Assembly (NCBI GenBank): GCA_964396845.1
Contig: CAYNGH010000140.1
Span: 1 to 8,594 of the forward strand
DNA length: 8,594 nucleotides
From: CAYNGH01 sp964396845
GTDB lineage: Bacteria; Vulcanimicrobiota; JAJTBE01; CAYNGH01
Direction of reading: 5' to 3'
The notes under the pieces are model-generated. The model was not told the DNA's origin. It did no database searches and saw nothing but the letters and a program-made list of their open reading frames with translations. Positions 1-4,738 of this stretch are shown in pieces. The translations under genes and the position numbers were made by a program. Within the stretch, counting starts at the first letter, position 1. Each line of letters begins with the position of its first letter.

Positions 1-1
1 T

Positions 2-160
2 ACATTGAACCGAAATCAGGATACAATCCTGCAACCGGGGATGGTAGTCACCATAGAGCCGGGGATATATGTGCCGGGCCTGGGAGGAGTCAGAATCGAA
101 GAAATGATCCTGATTACCTCACAGGGACGAGAAATTCTCACCAGCCTGCCCCGGGACTGA
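2..160 (+). CDS. M24-family metallopeptidase (Xaa-Pro aminopeptidase/dipeptidase type), C-terminal fragment
   Basis: Only the last 52 codons are present; the gene starts before the window. The frame reads LQPGMVVTIEPGIYVPGLGG, then RIEEMILIT, and ends in LPRD with a TGA stop at 158-160. TIEPGIY and the following G-x-RIEE are the two C-terminal metal-ligand segments of the pita-bread fold of M24 enzymes, each supplying a Glu ligand to the dinuclear metal site. Family members of this type cleave the N-terminal residue from X-Pro peptides in the cytoplasm. Both Glu ligands are present, so the visible part looks functional. Aminopeptidase P, prolidase and creatinase-like relatives cannot be told apart from the tail alone; methionine aminopeptidase is less likely from the loop sequence. 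The gene converges on the next one with only 18 bases between the stops and no hairpin terminator. Confidence 0.85.
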   Translation, partial: TLNRNQDTILQPGMVVTIEPGIYVPGLGGVRIEEMILITSQGREILTSLPRD

Positions 161-178
161 ATCCCCTCCCGTGTCCGA

Positions 179-667
179 CTACATCTCCAGGTTCAGGTTG
201 ACAGGTATTCTGGAACGGTTGCCTTCGCCGGGTTCAGAGAAGGCCTCGGCCAGCATGCTGGCATGTTCCAGAAGCCCCCCCGCCTTTTCCAAGGTTTCCA
301 TGGCCTGATCTATCAGATTTTCCTGAGCGGTTTCAATATATTCCAGCATCATTTCCACCGCGTCAAGATGAAGACTGGATGCCTCATCAAACTTGTCGTC
401 GATGTCACGGGTCAACTCTGCCACCTTTTCCGGCAGATCGTCGCTGTAGAGTTCCTCCATCATCTGTCGGATCTCCTCGGACATATCCATCAGCTCCTGC
501 TGAATCTCTTCGTTGTACTCCCGCAACTTATCAGGGTTTTTCTCTTCCTCGCGAATGGCCCTCAATATCTGGGCAAAATAATACAGTTTGCCGGTAATAC
601 CGCCGGGCATCTCGAACACCGCTTCATCAGGCTCCGGTGTCTTTACTTCCTGCCGCTCCTCTTCCAT
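179..667 (-). CDS. Acidic all-helical protein, unknown function (paralogue of the 765-1289 product)
   Basis: A 162-residue protein of no family I recognise. The start at 667 is chosen because AAGGAGGA lies 5 bases upstream of that ATG; an in-frame ATG at 712 has no ribosome binding site. The protein is strongly acidic (many Glu/Asp, far fewer Lys/Arg) and nearly all predicted helix. It has no signal peptide or membrane segment, so it is probably cytoplasmic. Residues 35-67 align without gaps to residues 28-60 of the neighbour at 765-1289, with about 13 of 33 identical including a shared PD, EY and SE-x-IR. Residues 118-141 align to its 113-136 (IDxAM...L...A...AE). The tail after about residue 145 is short, Gly/Pro-containing and probably flexible. 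It lies 97 bases downstream of the paralogue and is probably co-transcribed with it. No catalytic motif is visible; a structural or binding role is only a guess. Confidence 0.75.
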   Translation of the reverse strand: MEEERQEVKTPEPDEAVFEMPGGITGKLYYFAQILRAIREEEKNPDKLREYNEEIQQELMDMSEEIRQMMEELYSDDLPEKVAELTRDIDDKFDEASSLHLDAVEMMLEYIETAQENLIDQAMETLEKAGGLLEHASMLAEAFSEPGEGNRSRIPVNLNLEM

Positions 668-764
668 GCCGATCCTCCTTGCATCATCGTTAAACAAGCC
701 GGGTCGCCCCATATACTCATTAAATTCTCGAAGTCATAAGCCAGTTAACACCAGAAAAACATCC

Positions 765-1289
765 TCAAGAAGGTTCATTCTCCGGCTGATCCTTCTGGGA
801 TTCCTTGAAACTCTCCAGGGGATTGGCCCCTTCTTCTATCTCGTGCTGGTAGCCTTCATCCACAATCATTTTCTTCAGCTTTTCTGCAGTCTTTCTGGCT
901 ACATCCATCAAATCTGCCCCTGTTTCAATATCCTTCATGGCACTGTCAATGTACATCAGATCTCCTGTGTCCAGAAAATGCTGAATCAGCTTGATGGCAT
1001 CCAGAAAGAAATTGAAGGAACGAACCATGGAATCATCCACTTCAAACATGACATTGCTGGATTTCTCCGGCATCTCCTGATGAGCCTGGCGGGCAGAGCT
1101 GATAATCCCCCGGATTTTCTCAGAGTCAAATTCCAGCCTTTCGATGATCTGGTCATGATACTCCAGCTTCTCATCCGGATCCAGCTTATTTTCCTCCATA
1201 GCCACAAGGGCTTCGCAAATCATCTCAAGATGACGGGCAAGCCCAACCTTCTGCGGTTCTGTTTCTTGATTCTTCGTGTTGGTGTCCAT
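765..1289 (-). CDS. Acidic all-helical protein, unknown function (first of a paralogous pair)
   Basis: A 174-residue soluble protein without a recognised family. The ATG at 1289 is preceded by GGGGAGG at a spacing of 8 bases. The sequence is predicted to be almost continuous helix from about residue 16 to 145, with charged, coiled-coil-like stretches, followed by a polar acidic tail rich in Glu, Gln, Ser and Pro (about 150-174). It shares an ungapped block (LxAxxE...PD...EY...I...L...SE-x-IR) with the downstream gene at 179-667, which suggests tandem duplication followed by divergence. The zinc-ribbon protein at 4026-4703 has a similar helical layout (an L-D/E-x-x-Y-x-x-x-I/V-x-x-x-L block, then a C-terminal helical pair) but the similarity is much weaker. 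There is no signal peptide, no membrane segment and no Cys/His cluster. Function unknown. Confidence 0.75.
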   Translation of the reverse strand: MDTNTKNQETEPQKVGLARHLEMICEALVAMEENKLDPDEKLEYHDQIIERLEFDSEKIRGIISSARQAHQEMPEKSSNVMFEVDDSMVRSFNFFLDAIKLIQHFLDTGDLMYIDSAMKDIETGADLMDVARKTAEKLKKMIVDEGYQHEIEEGANPLESFKESQKDQPENEPS

Positions 1290-1349
1290 ATCAAAAGCCT
1301 CCCCTTTTTTATATTCATTTTATCGTGAATGTAAAAATCTCCTTCATCT

Positions 1350-1383
1350 GAATAAAAACAAAGAAGCCGGCAGAACCGGCTTC
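1350..1383 (-). terminator. Rho-independent terminator of the 1405-2085 gene
   Basis: A perfect 8-bp stem, GAAGCCGG (1363-1370) with CCGGCTTC (1376-1383), has a 5-base loop. Read on the minus strand it is followed by TTTGTTTTTATTC. It starts 21 bases after the stop codon of the minus-strand gene at 1405-2085. It should separate that gene from the acidic-protein pair downstream, so the pair needs its own promoter or readthrough. Confidence 0.88.
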
Positions 1384-1404
1384 CTGCTGATAGAAAACTG
1401 CTGT

Positions 1405-2085
1405 TTAAAAGAACATCCCAAAACCAGGGAATCCGCCGAATCCACCAAAGAAAGGCGGGTTCCAGTCGGTATTCCAGTTGTAGGTTGCCTGACCAATATC
1501 CATGCCTGCATTGTTAAAGCGGTTGTGGATGTGAGCTCTTTCCCAGGGCTGGACTCCACCCCTCTGATAATGACCGATGGTCCTGGATATGCCCTTCTGC
1601 TGATTGATGAGATAGTTCCCCTCGCCTCTGGTGATGAGGCCGTTGGACAGACCATTGAAAATATGATTGGACTGATCCAGCTGTCGCTGCTGATATTCAT
1701 TGCGGGGCTTGACATTGGGATTATGGTCGCCCTTGGAATATTTGTTGTACAACCGGTCATAAGTCCGTTCCCTGGCGGCGAGAACTCTCTGCTCGGCTTT
1801 GCTTAGGCCACCCTCGGCATACCTTGCCCGGAGTCTTTCGGTTTCCAGCTGGTATGTGTGAAGATGATTGAACTCGTTGCGGTTGATCTGCCCGCTTTTC
1901 ACACCGTTAATCAGGTTGTTGCTCTGCTGATCTCCCCATGACTGCTTGCTCTGCCAGGGAGGAAGGGGCTGTTGGGGGTGCCGTGGGAAACGGGGAAATT
2001 GGGGGAAGCCGGGAAAGTGTTGAGTTCGCTGCCAGCTGGCAATTGCCAACTGATTCTGCGCTGCTGCTAAAGACATAAAACTCAT
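1405..2085 (-). CDS. Two-copy helical repeat protein with Pro/Phe-rich head and Gly/Phe-rich tail
   Basis: A 226-residue protein starting at the ATG at 2085, with GGAGGT 8 bases upstream. Three parts can be seen. Residues about 22-44 are a Pro/Phe/Gln-rich low-complexity segment with repeated F-P steps. Residues about 54-122 and 138-206 are two copies of one helical unit: QSN-x-I-x-NG-x-x-x-G-x-I at the start, then a charged helix, then a G-G-L/V-x-x-x-E/W-R turn and a closing helix. The unit resembles a helical motif common in small bacterial proteins (SGQLT...E...L...DG.LT..ER...L), though assignment to that family is by eye. Residues 209-226 are almost only Gly and Phe with Pro. No signal peptide is evident; the short N-terminus is only mildly hydrophobic, so location is uncertain. 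The two sticky termini suggest self-association or assembly (inference). A strong promoter and a phased repeat array lie upstream, and a terminator follows. Confidence 0.82.
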   Translation of the reverse strand: MSFMSLAAAQNQLAIASWQRTQHFPGFPQFPRFPRHPQQPLPPWQSKQSWGDQQSNNLINGVKSGQINRNEFNHLHTYQLETERLRARYAEGGLSKAEQRVLAARERTYDRLYNKYSKGDHNPNVKPRNEYQQRQLDQSNHIFNGLSNGLITRGEGNYLINQQKGISRTIGHYQRGGVQPWERAHIHNRFNNAGMDIGQATYNWNTDWNPPFFGGFGGFPGFGMFF

Positions 2086-2120
2086 TTATACATACCTCCA
2101 AATAATTTTTTTTCTTTGCT

Positions 2121-2150
2121 TAATTATCCCACAATTTTGTTTAAAGTAAA
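2121..2150 (-). promoter_or_regulatory. Promoter of the 1405-2085 gene
   Basis: On the minus strand, a -35-like TTTACT (2145-2150), a 16-base spacer and GATAAT (2123-2128) preceded by TG-G form an extended -10 promoter. The core TTGTGGGATAATTA (2121-2134) is identical over 14 bases to the core upstream of the cationic-peptide gene. The predicted transcript would start near 2116 and carry a leader of about 30 bases with the GGAGGT site. The GGGATAAT context could instead indicate an alternative sigma factor. Confidence 0.7.
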
Positions 2151-2160
2151 TATTCTTCCA

Positions 2161-2238
2161 TGTAACATGTATGTAAATTTTTTTGCCAATTTGTTAACAG
2201 AAAGTAAATTTTTTATTGCAATGTTAAAAAATTGTAAA
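2161..2238 (-). promoter_or_regulatory. Phased TTWACA direct-repeat array (three pairs) upstream of the 1405-2085 promoter
   Basis: On the minus strand six hexamers close to TTWACA start at 2238 (TTTACA), 2227 (TTAACA), 2208 (TTTACT), 2197 (TTAACA), 2177 (TTTACA) and 2166 (GTTACA). They form three pairs with members exactly 11 bases apart and gaps of 19-20 bases between pairs; the -35-like TTTACT starts at 2150. Tandem hexamers spaced by one helical turn are typical for winged-helix response regulators of the OmpR/PhoB family; Bacillus PhoP boxes are TTAACA repeats. The regulator is not in the window, so its identity is inference. Confidence 0.65.
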
Positions 2239-2512
2239 ATTAACTGGAAAAACACAGCTTTTTGCCCTTGTTTTATGCTTTTCATAATCCTTAAACACTA
2301 TGAAATCAATATTGTCAACTTTTTTTCTGCAGATTTTTTTCCGCCTTTGACAAGCTGACAGGACAATTTCCCAGGCATTTTAATCGGCACCATCTGGCAA
2401 CTCCGGCAACTGCTGTCAAACATGAAGCATACTGGAACTTGTCCATATCCAGAAAAGGAGTGAACAAGTTTTTGTTGCATATCATTAAAGAACAGCCCTG
2501 ACGGAGGTAAAA

Positions 2513-3535
2513 ATGAAAAACAAGAACAATCTGAAACCGGCCTGTCCAGATGATCTTCCTTCCCTGATGGAGCTGATCACCCGACGGGGGGTTTTCCCTG
2601 GCTACATAGGCCCAGAAGATCCTCATATCACAGAGCCGTTACTGAGAAAAGAACACCTCCTGGCCAGAAATGATGTATGGGAAGACCCGGAGATATATCC
2701 GGTGTTGTTATGGATTGACCCTGATGACAACAAAATCACTGGATTCATGTGCGCTGATCTGGAAGTGGAGGATGAACTCTTTCCAAGGTTCCACAGCCAG
2801 ATATATGACTGGCTGATTCCCCCGGGGCCTCCAGGTGAAAAGGCGGCATCTGACATGCTGTCCTGCATGGAAGCCCTGTCCATGGACCTTCAAAACCATC
2901 AGATCCTGATTGATATACTTCATGACAAGGACAAGGAATCCGTCGTGATGGAAAAGGTTCTAAAAGAGCGGGGATATTTCCCCCTGAAGAATCGAATATT
3001 CCGACTGCCACGAAAACATGACCTCAACACTGTCATGCAAAAGAGCTACCATTTCCGGGAAGCGATCCCCCGGGATCGGGACTTCATTTTGATGCTGGCA
3101 TCCCAGAACTGCAAACACCTGGTCCCGCCGGGAATGGAAGAGGAATCCGCCAGATACATCCAATTGAATTACAATTCCTATGCATCCATGGATATTACCG
3201 GGGATCCCGGTCAGCGTTTCTTCATTGTGGAGGACAAATCCCTGAGGCAAAGCGTTGGATTCATTTCCCTCATTACCGATGTGGCCGATGCCATTTCTCC
3301 CCACAAGTGCGCTTACCTCTTTGACATGAGCGTTCATGAAAGTTACTGGGGAAAATATGCCACCCATGTTCTGGTAAGAGGCGCTGACAACTACCTGACA
3401 GAACATGACTACACATGCATGTATGCCGATGTTCTTTCTTCCAACCCCAGAGCCCTTAAAACTGCCGTCAAAAGCCTGGGGTTCATCCGTCACAGTCGGC
3501 AGTGGGCAAGGAAATCCACTCTGGATAATAGTTAA
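2513..3535 (+). CDS. Tandem GNAT-fold N-acetyltransferase
   Basis: A 340-residue cytoplasmic protein, about twice the length of a single GNAT domain, starting at the ATG at 2513 with GGAGGT 4 bases upstream. The C-terminal half (about 180-335) has the GNAT order. A beta strand ends in VGFISLI (248-254). A central strand, YLFDMSV (268-274), leads into the pyrophosphate-loop region HESYWGKYATHVLV (275-288). Motif B follows as NPRALKTAVKSLGF (311-324), the classic N-x-R-A...GF that packs on acetyl-CoA. The N-terminal half (about 8-165) looks like a diverged copy: a strand ITGFMCADLEV (75-85) and a closing MEKVLKERGYF (146-156) in place of motif B. It lacks an obvious acetyl-CoA loop and may be a non-catalytic or substrate-binding domain. 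The acceptor substrate is unknown; no toxin, ribosomal or amino-sugar partner is adjacent. The gene stands alone between two regulated genes. Confidence 0.78.
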   Translation: MKNKNNLKPACPDDLPSLMELITRRGVFPGYIGPEDPHITEPLLRKEHLLARNDVWEDPEIYPVLLWIDPDDNKITGFMCADLEVEDELFPRFHSQIYDWLIPPGPPGEKAASDMLSCMEALSMDLQNHQILIDILHDKDKESVVMEKVLKERGYFPLKNRIFRLPRKHDLNTVMQKSYHFREAIPRDRDFILMLASQNCKHLVPPGMEEESARYIQLNYNSYASMDITGDPGQRFFIVEDKSLRQSVGFISLITDVADAISPHKCAYLFDMSVHESYWGKYATHVLVRGADNYLTEHDYTCMYADVLSSNPRALKTAVKSLGFIRHSRQWARKSTLDNS

Positions 3536-3540
3536 ATAAA

Positions 3541-3598
3541 TTTACATCCTGTTAACATGTTAACAGTTTTTTTACAGATTGTTAACATAATATTAACC
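3541..3598 (+). promoter_or_regulatory. Phased TTWACA direct-repeat array (three pairs) upstream of the cationic-peptide promoter
   Basis: Six hexamers start at 3541 (TTTACA), 3552 (TTAACA), 3560 (TTAACA), 3571 (TTTACA), 3582 (TTAACA) and 3593 (TTAACC). Start-to-start distances are 11, 8, 11, 11 and 11 bases, giving three pairs with one-turn spacing, as in the array upstream of the 1405-2085 gene. The array begins 5 bases after the acetyltransferase stop codon and lies 30 bases upstream of the -35. Binding by an OmpR/PhoB-type response regulator is inferred from the layout and the resemblance to Bacillus PhoP boxes. Confidence 0.68.
3549..3573 (+). terminator. Possible weak rho-independent terminator of the acetyltransferase gene
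   Basis: CTGTTAACATGTTAACAG (3549-3566) is a perfect 18-base palindrome that can fold as a 7-bp stem with a CATG loop, followed at once by seven Ts (3567-3573). It begins 13 bases after the acetyltransferase stop. The stem is A/T-rich and therefore weak. The palindrome also overlaps two of the TTAACA hexamers, so it may equally be part of an operator. Confidence 0.45.
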
Positions 3599-3608
3599 TG
3601 GTTAATAT
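3590..3608. repeat. 19-base near-perfect palindrome, candidate operator
   Basis: ATATTAACC and GGTTAATAT form perfect 9-base arms around a single central T. It overlaps the last hexamer of the TTWACA array and ends 19 bases before the -35 of the cationic-peptide gene. The symmetry would suit a dimeric regulator distinct from, or in addition to, one reading direct repeats. Confidence 0.45.
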
Positions 3609-3627
3609 CCTGTCAATAAAGACCATA

Positions 3628-3658
3628 TTTACCATGTATATCTTTTGTGGGATAATTA
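3628..3658 (+). promoter_or_regulatory. Promoter of the cationic-peptide gene
   Basis: TTTACC (3628-3633), a 17-base spacer and GATAAT (3651-3656) with an upstream TG-G give an extended -10 promoter. TTGTGGGATAATTA (3645-3658) is identical to the core of the 1405-2085 promoter. Transcription would begin near 3663. That excludes the in-frame ATG at 3660 as a start codon and supports the one at 3690. Confidence 0.72.
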
Positions 3659-3689
3659 GATGATATCAACTTTTGAGAGGAGAATCAAC

Positions 3690-3893
3690 ATGGGAAGAGC
3701 AGTTAGAAGCGTGGGAAGAGCAATAGGAGGAGTGGCCAAAAAAGGACTCGGCCTGGCCAAAAGAGTGGCAGGATCTGCCCTGAGTTCAACTCCCCTGGGG
3801 GCTGTTGCAAATATGGCTATGAAACTTTCATCAGGTAAAAAACAGGAACTGGTGGGAATGCTCACCCAGTCCATGAACGGCGCAAAAGGCTAA
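3690..3893 (+). CDS. Small, highly cationic heptad-repeat peptide (67 aa), unknown function
   Basis: The ATG at 3690 follows AGAGGAG by 7 bases and lies downstream of the predicted transcription start; the longer in-frame start at 3660 is rejected for that reason. The product has 11 Lys/Arg against one acidic residue (E53), a net charge near +10, and 12 glycines with many Ala, Val and Leu. Residues 2-29 fall into four seven-residue units, each opening with a small residue followed by Arg or Lys and then mostly small or hydrophobic residues, which would give an amphipathic cationic helix. After P35 a second hydrophobic stretch (36-46) and a short polar tail follow. There is no Sec signal, no double-Gly leader site and no Cys. 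Such features recall leaderless bacteriocins or membrane-active peptides, but also nucleic-acid-binding or structural basic peptides. No transporter or immunity gene is adjacent. It has its own promoter and terminator, so it is a single-gene unit. Confidence 0.75.
   Translation: MGRAVRSVGRAIGGVAKKGLGLAKRVAGSALSSTPLGAVANMAMKLSSGKKQELVGMLTQSMNGAKG
3691..3722 (+). repeat. Internal 11-base direct repeat in the cationic-peptide gene
   Basis: TGGGAAGAGCA occurs at 3691-3701 and 3712-3722, exactly 21 bases (seven codons) apart. It matches the seven-residue periodicity of the peptide and suggests that the N-terminal heptads grew by duplication of a 21-base unit. Confidence 0.7.
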
Positions 3894-3911
3894 ATTCAAA
3901 TAACTATCAAG

Positions 3912-3939
3912 ATCATCCCATGAAGGGATGATTTTATTT
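3912..3939 (+). terminator. Rho-independent terminator of the cationic-peptide gene
   Basis: ATCATCCC (3912-3919) pairs perfectly with GGGATGAT (3925-3932) around a 5-base loop and is followed by TTTATTT. It starts 18 bases after the stop codon and ends the peptide transcript before the zinc-ribbon gene. Confidence 0.88.
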
Positions 3940-3951
3940 CGGGCATCACCA

Positions 3952-3969
3952 CCGGGGGGATCTCCCCGG
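3952..3969 (+). other. GC-rich hairpin upstream of the zinc-ribbon gene
   Basis: CCGGGG (3952-3957) and CCCCGG (3964-3969) form a 6-bp GC-only stem, with possible further pairing inside the loop. There is no T-run after it, so it is not a standard terminator. It lies 56 bases before the ATG at 4026. It could be part of the leader of that gene or an extension of the terminator region just upstream. Confidence 0.4.
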
Positions 3970-4025
3970 AGGATAATATCCAGGAGCCGTTGAATCAATA
4001 AAAAAATAATTTCTGGGAGGTACTC

Positions 4026-4703
4026 ATGAGCCAACAGCCATCGGATATGTCAATGCTCCAGAACCTGCAGGGAGCACTGGGGAACAAATGTCCCAGCTGT
4101 GGCCAGCTCAGCTACAGCAACGGCGAAACCTGTGAAAACTGCGGTGAGGATTTTGCCCCGGAAGAAGAGGAACAGGAATTCTCCTATGTTCAAGCCGAAG
4201 GGACTCCCCTATCTGCAGCAGCGAGAGCCACCGGCATTTCAAAGATTCCCCTGGAGGAATCCAGAAATCTGATCCTTCTTCAGGATGCAGTAGATGCTGT
4301 TCAGGCCGGGGAAATCACCCTGGATCAATATCAGGATGAAGTGGGGGAGGTTCTGAACCTTGCCTGGACCAGCTCTGAATCTTTTAAAAGCGATGCTATG
4401 AAGGAACAGCTGGCAAAAATTCCCGAGGAATACCGGTTGCTGGTGGAAGAAACCGGCCAGCTGTGGGAAGAATACTACAAAGCCCTCACCAGAATGATGC
4501 AGTATGACGGCGACAATATCAGCATCGCCGACGAAGGCCTCCAGATGGTGGAGGAAGTATTATGGAAAATGGACAAACTGCAGGATCGCCTGATTCTCAA
4601 GGCAGGACAGCTTCAACCGGAAGTGGAGAAAGAACGCCAGGAAGCTGAACAACAGCAGGCCGGCCCCCCCGAGGAAGAAACCGACAACAGAACATATGCC
4701 TGA
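4026..4703 (+). CDS. Zinc-ribbon protein with acidic helical body, unknown function
   Basis: A 225-residue protein starting at the ATG at 4026, with GGGAGGT 4 bases upstream. Residues 22-39 hold a zinc ribbon made of two knuckles, CPSC (22-25) and CENC (36-39). A run of five Glu follows (46-50 with one Gln), then a body from about 76 to 205 that is predicted to be almost all helix. The block around 93-110 (GEITLDQYQDEVGEVL) and the later helical pair (165-193) recall the layout of the two acidic proteins at 179-667 and 765-1289; the similarity is weak and may be convergent. The C-terminus (200-225) is polar and rich in Glu and Gln. There is no membrane segment or signal peptide. Zinc ribbons of this kind usually mediate protein or nucleic-acid contacts, but none is evident here. 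The gene converges with the archease gene. Confidence 0.75.
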   Translation: MSQQPSDMSMLQNLQGALGNKCPSCGQLSYSNGETCENCGEDFAPEEEEQEFSYVQAEGTPLSAAARATGISKIPLEESRNLILLQDAVDAVQAGEITLDQYQDEVGEVLNLAWTSSESFKSDAMKEQLAKIPEEYRLLVEETGQLWEEYYKALTRMMQYDGDNISIADEGLQMVEEVLWKMDKLQDRLILKAGQLQPEVEKERQEAEQQQAGPPEEETDNRTYA

Positions 4704-4738
4704 TCTGCATTAAACTTGGGCATAAACAGTTATCAGGC

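Larger units (their letters stand above)
2101..2512. other. 412-base A/T-rich intergenic region between divergent genes
   Basis: No gene is supported here. The left part (about 2101-2345) is very A/T-rich and holds the minus-strand promoter and the TTWACA array. The right part (about 2346-2512) has a more gene-like composition but contains only tiny open frames without ribosome binding sites. A TTGACA at 2347-2352 has no acceptable -10 at 16-18 bases. The acetyltransferase gene must be transcribed from somewhere in this gap, but I cannot place its promoter. Confidence 0.6.

Noticed and set aside
668..712. N-terminal extension of the 179-667 protein from an ATG at 712
   Set aside because: No ribosome binding site precedes it, and AAGGAGGA directly upstream of 667 marks the internal start.
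263..739. Long plus-strand open frames opposite the acidic protein genes (also 588-1328)
   Set aside because: They are antisense to genes with good ribosome binding sites and paralogue support; they have no proper binding sites of their own and read as low-quality hydrophobic/Cys/His-rich translations.
719..748. Possible minus-strand promoter (TTAACT, 18-base spacer, TTTAAT) ahead of the 179-667 gene
   Set aside because: Both boxes are weak matches and the spacer is at the limit; co-transcription with the paralogue upstream is simpler.
1308..1335. Minus-strand TTTACA, 16 bases, TATAAA ahead of the 765-1289 gene
   Set aside because: The implied transcription start would fall within the ribosome binding site of the gene, so it is unlikely to be the working promoter as read; it is also a single hexamer, not a phased pair.
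2101..2340. Replication origin or CRISPR leader suggested by the A/T-rich stretch with repeats
   Set aside because: The repeats are six-base, promoter-linked and phased to 11 bases; there are no DnaA-box clusters, no spacer-repeat pattern and no cas or dnaA genes.
2346..2512. A hidden small gene in the right part of the intergenic region, for example a 13-codon frame from the ATG near 2422
   Set aside because: No ribosome binding site and no conserved-looking protein; composition alone is not enough.
3660..3689. Ten-codon N-terminal extension of the cationic peptide (ATG at 3660)
   Set aside because: It would start at or upstream of the predicted transcription start and has no ribosome binding site, whereas the ATG at 3690 has AGAGGAG at 7 bases.
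4698..4738. Seven-base inverted repeat GCCTGAT/ATCAGGC between the convergent zinc-ribbon and archease genes
   Set aside because: The 27-base loop and the lack of a T-run on either strand make it a poor terminator.
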